Notes: generated by a model not told the origin, from the letters alone. Positions 7,938-16,676 are shown, counted from the first letter of the stretch. The stretch: DNA of 29,929 nt from Planctomycetes bacterium UBA2386 (GCA_002343845.1 DDSQ01000184.1:125952-155880); one strand, 5' to 3'. Translations and numbers: made by a program.

Positions 7938-8357
7938 ATGGCTCCACCACGCCGTGTTCGCTGGTACCTCACGTACCTCGCGGGGTGGATCGTCGGCGCC
8001 GGGGTCGTCAGCGTGCTCGTCGCATCCGTGGTCGGCGAGCTCCTGCGCGGCAGTTCGCCGGTCGACCCGTGGCTGCTCGGCGCCGCGTTCGGCAGCGGGC
8101 TCGGCCTGCTGCTCGCGCGCAGCTCGGCAGATCGCCCGGCCGTTCACGGTTGGTTGCGCCGCGTCGGAGCGTGCCTGTGCCTGGCGTTGCCGCTCGCGGC
8201 CCTGCTGTGGTGGTTCGCCGAGGTCGAACGCACGCGCGGCACCTACCTGGGGGGCTTCGGCGAGATGATGCTCGCCTACGTGTGCCTGATCGTCAGCGTG
8301 GCGGGCGCCGGATTCCTGCTCGCGGGCATCAGCGGGTCCATGCTCCGGCCAACCTGA
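7938..8357 (+). CDS. Small four-helix membrane protein of unknown function
   Basis: 139 residues. Four hydrophobic segments are clear: about residues 10-35 (YLAGWIVGAGVVSVLVA), 43-60, 75-95 (LCLALPLAALLWWF) and 110-133 (AYVCLIVSVAGAGFLLAG). The short loops carry arginines. No enzyme motif is visible and I do not recognise the family. It lies 148 bases after the phosphatase and 14 bases before the HEAT-protein start, so it may share a transcript with the latter. The start ATG 7938-7940 precedes a basic N-terminus (APPRRVRWY), as expected for a cytoplasmic tail. Confidence 0.65.
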   Translation: MAPPRRVRWYLTYLAGWIVGAGVVSVLVASVVGELLRGSSPVDPWLLGAAFGSGLGLLLARSSADRPAVHGWLRRVGACLCLALPLAALLWWFAEVERTRGTYLGGFGEMMLAYVCLIVSVAGAGFLLAGISGSMLRPT

Positions 8358-8371
8358 TACCATCGCGCCCC

Positions 8372-10270
8372 GTGCGGAAACGCAGCCTTCTTCCGTCGCT
8401 CGCGAGCATGGTGGTGCTTGCCGGCGCGGCGATGGCGCAGGGCGAACGCGCGCGGCAGATCGCCGAACGTGCGCTCGACGACCTTGCGGTCGACACCTTG
8501 TGCCGCGACGCCACGCGCCGACTGGTCAACCTCGGCGCCGCGGCGGTGCCGCAGCTGCGCGAACGGCTGGCGTGGCCCACGCGCCGCGAGCAGGCCCCGG
8601 AGGTCACCGCACGGATGGCGGAGATCCTCGGTCGCATCGGCCGGCCGGCGATCCTCGCCTTCCCGGAGTTGCGTGATGGGATCCGCGAGGAACCGCCGGC
8701 GGGCGAGGGCGCGGTGCGCGCACTCGCCGCGCTGTCGCCGTTCGTGACCCGCGAGCAGCGGGCTGCGCTGCGAGCCGACCTGGTTGCCATCGCACGCACC
8801 GTCGATCGGGCTGCCGTGCGCATGCTCGAGGTCGCGACGCTGTTGTCCGACGACGGCAGCACGCCGACCGTACGCGCGTACCTGTGCGAAGCCGCGGAGG
8901 CCGAACGCATGGCGACGTGCCGCTGGCTGGTCGCGACCGACGGCGCCCTTCGCGACGATCGCAGCGAACTGACCACGCTGCTGGCGGCCGAGCTGCACAA
9001 GGTCACGGCCCGCGCCGCGATCTCGTGGGTGGGACCGGGGCCAGGCAGTTGGGCGGCACCGGACCTCGCGACGGCCTGGCTCGCGCTCTCGGCGGAACCC
9101 CTCGATGGCGCCGCCGCGCGCGGCCTGCTGGCGAGCGCCGACCCCGACCAGCGGCTGCGAGCGGTGGCGTGGATGCACGAGAACGGTGCCCGACTGCCGG
9201 TTGCCGAGCGCGCGGACCTCGTCGCGCGCCTCTGGGACGTCGACTTCGACGTCGTGCGTGCGACCTGCAAGGCGCTGGCGGCGTGGGGCGACGCGGGCCT
9301 CGTCGCGCTAGCACCCCTCCACGCGTTCTGCCAGTCGCACGAGGACTTGGCGGTTCGCAAGCACTGCCACGACGCCGCCGCCACGATCGTCGCGGCGGCA
9401 ACGGCGGGTCTGCCTGCCGAGGCTCCGTGGCTTGCGGCCTTCGACGAACTGCTCGCGGGGCGTGCGACGACCCTGCCGGCGACACCGCTCGGCGCGTTGG
9501 GTCGCCGACGCATCCACGAGGTCCTGCACCTCGCGCAGTGGCACGACTCGGAACCGGTCGGCCAGTTGCTTGTCGCGATCGAAGCGGCGGACGCATGCAC
9601 GCCCGACGCCGTGTGTTCGGTCTTCGGCTGGTTGCCGCATCACGACGCCGACGTCGTCGCGCATGCCTGCGCCTGGCTCGCGCGGCGCGGCACGGCCGTG
9701 CGCGATGCGGTGTGGGAGCACCTGCCGCAGGCGTTCGAAGCGACCTGCCTCGGCCTGCCGCGATACCGGGTGGCCGCGAACGCGCGCCCGGAGGCTGTCG
9801 AGCTGCTCGCGCACTTGGCCACCGCTGGCGCGAGCCGGCTGCGCCTGGTGGAACTGCTCGAGGACGGCAACCTCCGCGTGGTGGCGCGGGCGCTCGCCGC
9901 CGGAATCGCCGCCGGCCCGGCGACGTTCCGTGACGCATCGCCGCGGCTGCACGCACTGCTCGCCGCCGAACCGACGCCTGGAGTGATCGTGCGCGCGCAC
10001 TCACGCGACCGCGGCATCGTGCTGGAGGGCGACATCACGGCGCCGATGCAGGCACTGGCCGCGATTGCGCTCGTCGGCAACGGCGACCCGGTCCCGCCAG
10101 CACCGCTCGCCGACGCCTTCCTGCGCGAGCAGTTCGCGTTCGGCCTCGGCGACCTCGCAACCGCGGTCGAGTCACGCCGGACCGCGGGCACGTTGGCGGC
10201 GATGCTCGCCACGATCGAGAACGAAGTGCGCGACCGCCTCGGCGTGGCCGGCAACCTGCGCTGGCCGTAG
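8372..10270 (+). CDS. Exported HEAT-repeat-like protein
   Basis: 632 residues. The N-terminus MRKRSLLPSLASMVVLAGAAMAQ is a Sec signal peptide with an AMA-Q cleavage site. The mature protein is almost entirely short paired helices with alanine/leucine periodicity. Examples are RLVNLGAAAVPQLRERL, EILGRIGRPAILAFPELRDG and QRLRAVAWMHENGARLPVAE. This is typical of degenerate HEAT/armadillo-type repeats, which form protein-binding solenoids. No catalytic motif is visible. Such long secreted HEAT proteins are common in planctomycetes, with unknown partners. The start is GTG 8372-8374 because it gives the full signal peptide; ATG 8408 would cut it. A GATACC sequence 10 bases upstream may be a -10 box. 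Confidence 0.72.
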   Translation: MRKRSLLPSLASMVVLAGAAMAQGERARQIAERALDDLAVDTLCRDATRRLVNLGAAAVPQLRERLAWPTRREQAPEVTARMAEILGRIGRPAILAFPELRDGIREEPPAGEGAVRALAALSPFVTREQRAALRADLVAIARTVDRAAVRMLEVATLLSDDGSTPTVRAYLCEAAEAERMATCRWLVATDGALRDDRSELTTLLAAELHKVTARAAISWVGPGPGSWAAPDLATAWLALSAEPLDGAAARGLLASADPDQRLRAVAWMHENGARLPVAERADLVARLWDVDFDVVRATCKALAAWGDAGLVALAPLHAFCQSHEDLAVRKHCHDAAATIVAAATAGLPAEAPWLAAFDELLAGRATTLPATPLGALGRRRIHEVLHLAQWHDSEPVGQLLVAIEAADACTPDAVCSVFGWLPHHDADVVAHACAWLARRGTAVRDAVWEHLPQAFEATCLGLPRYRVAANARPEAVELLAHLATAGASRLRLVELLEDGNLRVVARALAAGIAAGPATFRDASPRLHALLAAEPTPGVIVRAHSRDRGIVLEGDITAPMQALAAIALVGNGDPVPPAPLADAFLREQFAFGLGDLATAVESRRTAGTLAAMLATIENEVRDRLGVAGNLRWP

Positions 10271-10297
10271 GCCAGCAGCGCGCGCTTCCTACTGGCC
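10261..10297. terminator. Candidate bidirectional hairpin between convergent genes
   Basis: The stop region of the HEAT gene holds CTGGCC-GTA-GGCCAG (10261-10275), a perfect 6-base stem around the TAG. A third arm, CTGGCC (10292-10297), can pair alternatively with the GGCCAG. The convergent gene ends at 10289, so this lies where transcription from both sides should stop. No T-tract follows, so intrinsic termination is uncertain. Confidence 0.35.
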
Positions 10298-11674
10298 CGC
10301 GAGCCAGTCGAGGAACGCCGCTTCCATCGCCGGCAAGTCGCGCGCGAAGACGCGATCGAACGCAGCCGCCGCCGGCCCGGTATCGCCGAACCGCGACGTC
10401 GCCGACACGCCGGGCATCGCGCTGCGGCACTCGTCCTCCCAGGCCAGGAAGCGGTCGCGGTACCGGTTGCCAGGCTGCAGCATCCACCGCAGGAACGCCT
10501 GGCACTGCGCGTAGAACTTCAGGCCTTGCTCCTGGCCGGCACCCAGCTGCTGCTCGGCGCGCGCCGCGAGCAACTCGCGCAACGGCAGCGGCGCCTGCTT
10601 GACCGCGGCCAAGCGCTCGCCGCTCATCGCACCACCGACGACGAGCCGCCGCCCGTCCCAGGTGAACGTGCCCTGGCCGCCGTAGGTCTCGGCCAGGCCT
10701 TCGGCATACCAATCCGGCATCGCCACTGGCGAGCTGGCGAAGAAGAACAGGTGCGTCAACTCGTGCAGCACGAGGCCGCGGATCTCGTTCTCGCCGAGTC
10801 CTTCGGCGCAGACGAACGCGCGCAAGCTGCCGTAGTCGCAGAGCCCGCGGCCAGGAGCACCACGATGCCCCACGGCGGCGAGGTACGCGTCGTAGTCGGC
10901 GCGCGTGCCGATCACGTTCAGGACCAGCGGCCGCACCGAGGTGCCGTCGAGCCGTTCCTGCAGGTGCGGCAACAGCGCCGCCGCCAGCGCATGCAGCTTC
11001 TCGGCGGCATCGCCGGGCAGGTCGGTGCGCACGACGACCGGGCCGCTGCCCACCTCGCGCAGCGCCGCTGCTGCCGGCACCTTCGTGCCGGCCGGCTCGA
11101 AGCGAGGAACCGCGCCGTTCACCGTGCGCACGCGCTCGCCAACCCACGCGGCGTGCTCCTCGGGCACCACGACACTGTCGATGCGCAGCCCCTTGTCGGT
11201 GCGCTGGATCTCCGCGCCCATCTGCAACGCCGCAAGCCAGTGCTCGCGCGCACGATCGACGAGGTGGGCCTGGTGCGCGGCGCGGGCGAGCTCGATCTGG
11301 CCCTTGCGGTCCTGGCGCTCGATCGCCAGCGCACGCTTCTCGTAGCTCTGCAGCGACGCCTTGCTCGCCGTCTTCTTGCGCTTCTTCCAGAACGCCTCGC
11401 CGTAGTTGCGGACGATGCCGAGGACCATCACCGCGCCCTGGTGCTTGCCCTCGGACAACTCGACGGCGCGCACGAACTGCCAGGTGGCCTGCTGGATCAA
11501 CCCGGAGTCGCGGATCGACCAGCCGAGGTCGACGTGGCGCTGGCCGCTGGCCAGCAACTCCGCTGCGCGCGCCTTCTCGTAGTCGGCGACGAGCATGTCC
11601 GTGGCCGACTGCGCCGCGCCGGTCGCGGCGAGCGCGGCGCCGAGCAGCACGGCGGCGAACGGGCGGCGGATCAC
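10289..11674 (-). CDS. Exported zinc metallopeptidase-like protein (HExxH, gluzincin type)
   Basis: 461 residues. A Sec signal peptide (residues 1-22, ending TGAAQS) is followed by a charged helical region (about 25-160) that may be a TPR-like module. The C-terminal half contains LVLHELTHLFFF with HELTH at 304-308. Seventeen residues after the second histidine is DWYAEGLAE, giving E325 as a third zinc ligand. This spacing fits gluzincin peptidases of the M1/MA-like clan; the arrangement resembles the DUF1570-type proteins of planctomycetes. It would act in the periplasm. The start is GTG 11672-11674, overlapping the stop of the nucleotidyltransferase gene as GTGA, so the two are coupled. Its substrate is unknown. 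Confidence 0.75.
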   Translation of the reverse strand: MIRRPFAAVLLGAALAATGAAQSATDMLVADYEKARAAELLASGQRHVDLGWSIRDSGLIQQATWQFVRAVELSEGKHQGAVMVLGIVRNYGEAFWKKRKKTASKASLQSYEKRALAIERQDRKGQIELARAAHQAHLVDRAREHWLAALQMGAEIQRTDKGLRIDSVVVPEEHAAWVGERVRTVNGAVPRFEPAGTKVPAAAALREVGSGPVVVRTDLPGDAAEKLHALAAALLPHLQERLDGTSVRPLVLNVIGTRADYDAYLAAVGHRGAPGRGLCDYGSLRAFVCAEGLGENEIRGLVLHELTHLFFFASSPVAMPDWYAEGLAETYGGQGTFTWDGRRLVVGGAMSGERLAAVKQAPLPLRELLAARAEQQLGAGQEQGLKFYAQCQAFLRWMLQPGNRYRDRFLAWEDECRSAMPGVSATSRFGDTGPAAAAFDRVFARDLPAMEAAFLDWLAGQ

Positions 11675-12183
11675 TTCTTCTTCAGCTTCTGGATGCGCTG
11701 GATCAGCTTCGTCGTCGAGTGCGTCTTCTTGTCGCCGACGAACACGGCCTTGCAGTCCAGCGCCTTGACCGTGTCCTTCTCGGGCAGCGTCTTCAGGCTG
11801 TAGTCGGCGCCCTTGGCGTAGAGCGTCGGCCGGAGCTGGTTCAGCAGGGCGTCGGCGGTCGGCTCGTCGAACGTCGTCACGTAGTCGACGAACGACAACG
11901 CAGCGAGCACCTCCAGGCGTTCGTCGGCCGGGACGATCGGATGGCCCTTGCCCTTCAACGCCTCGGCAGACGCGTCGGAGTTGATCGCCACCACCAGGAT
12001 GTCCCCGCGAGAACGGGCGTCCTCGAGGCATCGCGTGTGCCCGACGTGCAGCAGGTCGAACACACCGTTGGTGAGGACGACCGCCTTGCCGCTGGCGCGC
12101 AGGGCCGCGAGGATCGCGGCGAGGCTCTTCCGGTCGGTGACGACTTTGTCTTTGCTGCGCTGCCGGCGCGGGACGAGTGCCAA
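11671..12183 (-). CDS. RfaE2/HldE C-domain-like nucleotidyltransferase
   Basis: 170 residues. TNGVFDLLHVGH (HVGH at 46-49) is the HxGH nucleotide-binding motif of the cytidylyltransferase-like superfamily. The flanking AINSDAS, GHPIVPADERLEVLAAL and LYAKGADY match D-glycero-beta-D-manno-heptose-1-phosphate adenylyltransferases (RfaE2), which make ADP-heptose from ATP and heptose-1-phosphate. Related TagD/FAD-synthetase enzymes share HxGH, so the substrate is probable, not certain. I start at TTG 12181-12183 because GGAGG lies exactly six bases upstream and no ATG/GTG is available before the fold. A second copy of this activity is fused in HldE 2 kb away, so this is a paralogue. It overlaps the exported peptidase gene. 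Confidence 0.78.
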   Translation of the reverse strand: MALVPRRQRSKDKVVTDRKSLAAILAALRASGKAVVLTNGVFDLLHVGHTRCLEDARSRGDILVVAINSDASAEALKGKGHPIVPADERLEVLAALSFVDYVTTFDEPTADALLNQLRPTLYAKGADYSLKTLPEKDTVKALDCKAVFVGDKKTHSTTKLIQRIQKLKKK

Positions 12184-12490
12184 AACGAGCCTCCGAAGGT
12201 GCGGCGGGGAGAAGTCTGGCGGAAGGATGCCACGCGGAGGTGTCGGCGGCAACGGCAGTTCCGTCGCTGTTTGCCAGCCGCTCCGCGCCGCGCCGCGACC
12301 AAGCTCGTGTCGGCACCGCCGGGCGCCATGTTCGGGCTCGTTGTCGCCGACCACGCACGGCGACTGCAGCGATCGGCGGCTCGACAGCCCCCACCGTCGA
12401 CGCGCACGCCAACCACGAACGCGACGCGATGGGCCACACACCGCGGCGCGCCACTTCGCACCCGCTCGTCGCGCCGCGTATCGTGGGCCA
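12184..12490. other. Divergent intergenic region, with a candidate leaderless -10 box at its right end
   Basis: These 307 bases separate the RfaE2-like gene from the aminopeptidase-P gene. No open frame here has convincing codon use or a recognisable family. Near the right end TATCGT (12479-12484) stands six bases before the ATG at 12491. This is the same spacing as TATACC before the phosphatase, so it may be a -10 box for a leaderless transcript. Apart from this and the Shine-Dalgarno at the left end I see no operator, repeat or RNA structure. Confidence 0.4.
12190..12194 (-). promoter_or_regulatory. Shine-Dalgarno site that fixes a TTG start
   Basis: On the minus strand GGAGG (12194 to 12190) is followed by six bases and then TTG (12183-12181). 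It is one of the best Shine-Dalgarno sites in the left block and decides the start of the RfaE2-like gene. Confidence 0.6.
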
Positions 12491-13894
12491 ATGCACCTCC
12501 GTCGCGCCGCGCTGCTCGTCCTCGTCGCCGCCTCGGCAACGGCCCAGGCCCCGCTCCTCCCGCCGCCACCGCCACCGCTCGCCGTGACCGAGTTCCAGGC
12601 GCGACGAGCTGCGCTGGCCGGACGGATCGCCGCCGCCCATCCCGGGGAGCGCGCCATCGTGGTGGTGCGCGGCGCGGCCAAGCAAGCCGACTTTGGTGCG
12701 TTCGTGCAGGACCAGGACTTCCTGTACCTGACCGGCGTCGGCGAACCCGGCCTCGCGTTGCTGCTGGTCCTCGCTGCCGATGGCACGCTCGAGCGCGACG
12801 AACTGCTGGTGCCGCCGCATTCGCCGTTCGCGGCGACGTGGGACGGCAACTTCCTCGCTCCGGGCACCGCCACGGCGGAACGCACCGGCTTCGCGACGGC
12901 CGGCAACGTGCGCAGCCTGCACACGACGCTCGGGGAACTGCTCGGCGGCGAACAAGCGGCGCCGAAGCCCCGCGTGTTCACGCTGCTGCAACCGGCAGCG
13001 CGCACCGGCAGCACGCCGCGCAAGGCGGCCGAAGCCGCCGATGGCGTCGCCAAGGACCGTTTCGACGGGCGCCCGGGGCGCGAAGAGGCGTTCGCCTCGG
13101 CCCTCACCAAGGCGCATCCCGGGGTGCAACTCGACGCGCTCGAGCCGTTCGTGCACGCCATGCGCCCGACCAAGACCGCTCCCGAGATCGCGGTGATCCG
13201 GCGCTGCGCCGAGATCGCCGCCGAGGGCATCGCCGAGGCGATGCGCAGCTGCGAGCCGGGCCACTTCGAGTACCAGCTCGCGGCCACCGCGCGGTTCGTG
13301 TTCACGCTGCGGGGTGCCGGGCCCGACGCCTACGCGGCGATCGTCGGCGGCGGACCGAACGGCTGCGTGCTCCACTACAACACCTGCGAACGGCGACTGC
13401 TGGCCAGCGATCTCATCGTGATGGACTACGCGCCGACGCTGCACGGCTACGCGACCGACGTCACGCGCACGTTCCCGGCATCGGGCACCTTCTCGCCCGA
13501 GCAACGCAAGCTCGTGCAGGACGTGTACGACGTGCAGCAGGCGCTGATCGCCGAGGTGAAGCCCGGCGCGCGGCTGTCGGTGCTCGGTCGCCGCTGCGCC
13601 GAGATGCTCGTCGCCCGCGGCTACCGCAACGACCACGGGCCGTGCCACCACGTCGGCCTCGCCGTGCACGATCCGTCGGTCGACGTCCTGGCCGCCGGCA
13701 TGGTGATCACCGTCGAGCCGGGCGCCTACCTGCGCGACGTCGGCATGGGCTGCCGCATCGAGGACACGATCCTCGTCACCGCCGATGGCAACGAAGTGCT
13801 CAGCAAGGACGTGCCGAGCACGCCCGACGCGATCGAGAAGCTGATGGCGGAAGCGGGCGTGCTGCAGGCTCCGCTCGGCGCGGCTCGGCGCTGA
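12491..13894 (+). CDS. Exported Xaa-Pro aminopeptidase (aminopeptidase P-like, M24B)
   Basis: 467 residues. A Sec signal peptide (residues 1-19, ending ATAQ) and a proline-rich linker (PPPPPP) are followed by an AMP_N-type N-domain (about 33-215) containing DFLYLTGVGEPG. The pita-bread M24 domain covers about 225-450. All five dinuclear metal ligands are present: D312 (MDYA), D323 (TDVTR), H387 (HHVGL), E409 (VEPGAY) and E424 (RIEDT). H393 is also where expected. Such enzymes release N-terminal residues preceding proline; the signal peptide places this one in the periplasm, unlike cytosolic PepP. ATG 12491 is chosen for the signal peptide. It converges with hldE. Confidence 0.9.
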   Translation: MHLRRAALLVLVAASATAQAPLLPPPPPPLAVTEFQARRAALAGRIAAAHPGERAIVVVRGAAKQADFGAFVQDQDFLYLTGVGEPGLALLLVLAADGTLERDELLVPPHSPFAATWDGNFLAPGTATAERTGFATAGNVRSLHTTLGELLGGEQAAPKPRVFTLLQPAARTGSTPRKAAEAADGVAKDRFDGRPGREEAFASALTKAHPGVQLDALEPFVHAMRPTKTAPEIAVIRRCAEIAAEGIAEAMRSCEPGHFEYQLAATARFVFTLRGAGPDAYAAIVGGGPNGCVLHYNTCERRLLASDLIVMDYAPTLHGYATDVTRTFPASGTFSPEQRKLVQDVYDVQQALIAEVKPGARLSVLGRRCAEMLVARGYRNDHGPCHHVGLAVHDPSVDVLAAGMVITVEPGAYLRDVGMGCRIEDTILVTADGNEVLSKDVPSTPDAIEKLMAEAGVLQAPLGAARR

Positions 13895-13956
13895 GCGCGA
13901 TCGGCGGCATCGCGCGAACGAACCGGCACGCCGCGGCGGGATCGGCCGCCGGCCGA
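13895..13956. terminator. Two hairpins in the convergent gap after the aminopeptidase gene
   Basis: Directly after the TGA, GCGCGAT pairs perfectly with ATCGCGC (13895-13901 and 13909-13915) around a 7-base loop. Further on TCGGCC-GCC-GGCCGA forms a second perfect hairpin (13942-13956), just before the hldE stop. With genes converging from both sides, these are probable transcription ends, though neither is followed by a T-tract. Confidence 0.5.
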
Positions 13957-13958
13957 CG

Positions 13959-15437
13959 TCACTTCCCCGACTGCAGGATCTTCTGCACGACGTTCGTCGT
14001 CGAGCGCCCCGCCACCAGGGGCACCAGCACGACCTGGCCGCCGTGCTGTTCGACCCACTCGCGACCGACCACGCCCTTGTCGCGCCAGTCCTCGCCCTTC
14101 GCGAGCACGTGCGGCGTCGTCGCCTCGACCAGGGCCCTCGGCGTGTCGTCGTCGAACGGCACCACGTAGTCGACCGCCTGCAGCGCCGCGAGCACGGCCA
14201 TGCGGTCCGCGAGCGTGTTGAACGGACGGCCCGGCCCCTTCTGCTGCCGCTGCACCGACGCGTCGCTGTTGACGCCGACCAACAGCGCGTCGCCGTAGGC
14301 GCGCGCGCGCTGCAGGTAGTCGCAGTGGCCGGCGTGCAGGATGTCGAAGCAGCCGTTGGTGAACACCAGCCGCTTGCCCTCGGCGCGCAGGCGGCTCGCC
14401 ACTTCGATCGCCTGTTCGTGCGTCAGGATCTTGCCGTCGGCGCCGGGGGCGGTGTCGCCGAGCCGGGCCAGGAGCTCACGGCGGCTCGGTGCCCACGTTC
14501 CCAGCTTGCCGACGGTGATGCCGGCGGCGTGGTTGGCCAGACGCAGGCTCTCCTCGAGCGGCACGCCGCAGGCGCGGCAGTAGGTCAGGCACGCGACCAC
14601 CGTGTCGCCGGCACCCGTGACGTCGAACACCGCGCGCGCCTCGGTCGGCAGGATCCGGTGCGAACCGTCGCCGGTCTCGAAGAAGATGCCGTCCTTGCCG
14701 AGCGTGACCACCGCGTTCGGGGTCCCGGTGATCTCGCGCAGCCGCTGCGCCACGCGATGCAGGTCCGCGGTCGAACGGATCGCGACGCCGGTGGCGGCCT
14801 CCGCTTCCTCGCGGTTGGGCGTCAGCAGGTCGACACCCGCGTAGATCGAGTAGTCCTTGCCCTTCGGGTCGACGACCGTGACGCCGCCCTGCGACTTCGC
14901 TGCGGCGACGGCGGCTCGGATCACGCGCGGCGTCAGCACGCCCTTGCCGTAGTCGCTGAGCAGCACGCTCTTCCACGGGAACGGCCGCTGTTCGAGGATC
15001 GCCAGCATCGCCCGTTCGGCGTCGCCGCCGACCGGCGCGCGGCTCTCCTCGTCGACGCGCAGCACCTGCAGGGTCTTGGCGACGTAGCGCGTCTTGCGGG
15101 TCGTGGGCCGCGAACGATCGACGACGAGCGCCTGCGTGTCGATGTTGGCGTCGACCAGCAGTTGCCGCAGACGCCGCCCGCCCTCGTCGTCGCCGATCAC
15201 GCCGAGCACCGACGCCGAAGCACCGAGCTCGCGCAGGTTGGCGGCGACGTTGCAGGCGCCGCCGAGCAGGTAGCGTTCGTCCCCGAACTCGAACACCAGC
15301 ACCGGCGCCTCGGGCGAGACGCGGTTCGCCTTGCCGTCGGCGTAACGATCGAGGATCAGGTCGCCGACCACGAGCACGCGCGTCGTCGGCAGGGCCGCCA
15401 GGATCTCGGCGAGGCGACGGTTGGTCGGGGCGCTCAT
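13959..15437 (-). CDS. hldE: Bifunctional heptose-7-phosphate kinase / heptose-1-phosphate adenylyltransferase
   Basis: 492 residues, close to the family's usual 475. Residues 1-330 form a PfkB/ribokinase-type kinase with VVGDLILDRY, GGACNVAANL and the catalytic GAGD at 275-278. Residues about 345-490 form the nucleotidyltransferase with TNGCFDILHAGH (HAGH at 368-371), VGVNSDAS and GRSTTNVVQKI. HldE phosphorylates D-glycero-D-manno-heptose-7-phosphate at C1 and then adenylylates heptose-1-phosphate, feeding lipopolysaccharide core or S-layer glycans. ATG 15435-15437 has AAGGAG eight bases upstream and shares one base with the stop of the DHS-like gene (TGATG), so the two are coupled. Confidence 0.93.
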   Translation of the reverse strand: MSAPTNRRLAEILAALPTTRVLVVGDLILDRYADGKANRVSPEAPVLVFEFGDERYLLGGACNVAANLRELGASASVLGVIGDDEGGRRLRQLLVDANIDTQALVVDRSRPTTRKTRYVAKTLQVLRVDEESRAPVGGDAERAMLAILEQRPFPWKSVLLSDYGKGVLTPRVIRAAVAAAKSQGGVTVVDPKGKDYSIYAGVDLLTPNREEAEAATGVAIRSTADLHRVAQRLREITGTPNAVVTLGKDGIFFETGDGSHRILPTEARAVFDVTGAGDTVVACLTYCRACGVPLEESLRLANHAAGITVGKLGTWAPSRRELLARLGDTAPGADGKILTHEQAIEVASRLRAEGKRLVFTNGCFDILHAGHCDYLQRARAYGDALLVGVNSDASVQRQQKGPGRPFNTLADRMAVLAALQAVDYVVPFDDDTPRALVEATTPHVLAKGEDWRDKGVVGREWVEQHGGQVVLVPLVAGRSTTNVVQKILQSGK

Positions 15438-16399
15438 CAGCGAGGCTCCTTCAAGCACCCGCGCGCCTCGGCCGTGCAGACCAGCGCCTGGTGCAGCAGC
15501 GGCAGCACGATCTCGTGCATCGCCAGGATCGACTTGCCCTCCTTCGGCGGCCGTTGGACGACGTTGGTGAGCGCGCGGTACTGCTGCAGCATGTCGAAGT
15601 TCGCGGTCAGGAAGTCGTCGCCGAGCTGCCCGCGGTTGCGCGCGATCGACACCGCCTTCAGGAACACCTCGGGCATGATCACCGCCGAGCCGACGTTGAG
15701 CCACACGCCCTGCTGCAGCTTGCCGACGGTGTCGGCGAGCAACCAGAAGTCGCGCTGTGTCGCCGCACCGAGGGCCGCGGCGTCGAGGTCGGGATCCATG
15801 TGGGTGATGTCGCAGCCGAACGCGACGTGCACCGTCGCCGGGATCTGCAGCCGTGCGGCCTCGGCGAACACCGACAGGTGCCGGTAGGGCAGATCGTCGT
15901 CGAGGATCTGCCGGCCGATCGCGAGGCCGAGCCCTTCGCCGCGCGCGCCCGCGCGCTTCGTCGCGCCGTTCAAGCCGGTGAACGTCTCGCGCCAGAAGCC
16001 GAACGAACCGTCGGGCAGGTTCTCGGCGACGTCCTCGCTGGTGGCGCCCTGGTAGGCCGTCTCCCAGTCGTGGATCGCCGACGCGCCGTTGGTCGCGACG
16101 TGCGTGATCAGGCCGCGGCGCATCAGGTCGATCAGCAGCGGCGACAGGCCGACCTTGAGCACGTGCGCGCCGAGCGACACGCCGACCTCGCGGCCGTGTT
16201 GGCGCGCCGTCACGACGCGGTCGACGACCTGCTTCAGCGCCTTGCTGCCGTAGATGTCGGGCAGCGCGTCGAACCACTGCCGGAACCCGGCGACCGGCGG
16301 CAGCACCTTCGCGAAGTCCTCCTTGCGCACGAGGTTCTTGCGCTCGGCCAGCGGGCGGATGCGCAGGGGACGCGGCGGCGGCGGATTCGGGTCGGGCAT
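15437..16399 (-). CDS. Deoxyhypusine-synthase-like protein
   Basis: 320 residues. Stretches resembling the deoxyhypusine synthase (DHS) fold include LIDLMRRGLITHVATNGASA, IHDWETAYQGATSEDV, LNVGSAVIMPEVFLKAVSI and HEIVLPLL. True DHS transfers aminobutyl from spermidine to a lysine of eukaryotic/archaeal eIF5A. Bacteria lack eIF5A, and bacterial relatives of the family act on polyamines or have unknown roles. The lysine in EVFLKA might be the catalytic one, but I cannot align it with certainty. The start ATG 16397-16399 gives a proline-rich N-terminus; the open frame extends further up but the codons there look non-coding. It precedes hldE with a 1-base overlap. Confidence 0.65.
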   Translation of the reverse strand: MPDPNPPPPRPLRIRPLAERKNLVRKEDFAKVLPPVAGFRQWFDALPDIYGSKALKQVVDRVVTARQHGREVGVSLGAHVLKVGLSPLLIDLMRRGLITHVATNGASAIHDWETAYQGATSEDVAENLPDGSFGFWRETFTGLNGATKRAGARGEGLGLAIGRQILDDDLPYRHLSVFAEAARLQIPATVHVAFGCDITHMDPDLDAAALGAATQRDFWLLADTVGKLQQGVWLNVGSAVIMPEVFLKAVSIARNRGQLGDDFLTANFDMLQQYRALTNVVQRPPKEGKSILAMHEIVLPLLHQALVCTAEARGCLKEPR

Positions 16400-16469
16400 G
16401 CGTCGCCGGCATCGTGCAGCGCGCGCCGGGTCCGGTCCAGCACGACGCGGTCGCCGGCGATCGGCGGAC

Positions 16470-16676
16470 TCAACCAGGTCGCTGCGGCCGGTCGCCGCGG
16501 CGCGAGGCCAGCATCGCCAGCACCGAACGCTTCTCGGCGTCGGGCATCTCCCACCACCGCGAGATCTCGTCGCGCGTGCGCGCACAGCCGAGGCAGTAGC
16601 GGTCGGCGGCGTCCATGCGGCACACCAGGATGCACGGCGATGCGGGCGGCGGCGGCAACGGCGGGCGTTCGTTCAT
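16470..16676 (-). CDS. DUF1289 family small cysteine-motif protein
   Basis: 68 residues. The core PCILVCRMDAADRYCLGCAR, followed by TRDEISRWWEM, matches the short DUF1289 family: a P-C-x3-C pair, then C-x2-C, then a conserved R-T-x2-E-I-x2-W. The four cysteines probably bind zinc or an iron-sulfur cluster. Molecular function is not established for the family. The start ATG 16674-16676 overlaps the SUFU stop as ATGA, so it is translated from the same mRNA. The proline-rich N-terminus (RPPLPPPPASP) looks unstructured. Seventy bases separate it from the downstream DHS-like gene. Confidence 0.85.
   Translation of the reverse strand: MNERPPLPPPPASPCILVCRMDAADRYCLGCARTRDEISRWWEMPDAEKRSVLAMLASRRGDRPQRPG

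Noticed and set aside
5377..8268. A very long plus-strand open frame (963 codons) opposite the glycosyltransferases and lipoprotein
   Set aside because: It is extremely Arg/Ala/Pro rich with no family motif, and lies antisense to genes with clear GT2 and HAD signatures. High GC leaves such frames open by chance.
11675..13669. N-terminal extension of the HExxH peptidase frame to 13669
   Set aside because: The extension is antisense to the aminopeptidase P gene and in another frame to the RfaE2-like gene. The signal peptide and GTGA overlap fix the start at 11674.
15438..16412. Extension of the hldE frame upstream of 15437
   Set aside because: It overlaps the DHS-like gene in another frame. 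A Shine-Dalgarno before ATG 15437 and the family length support the shorter HldE.
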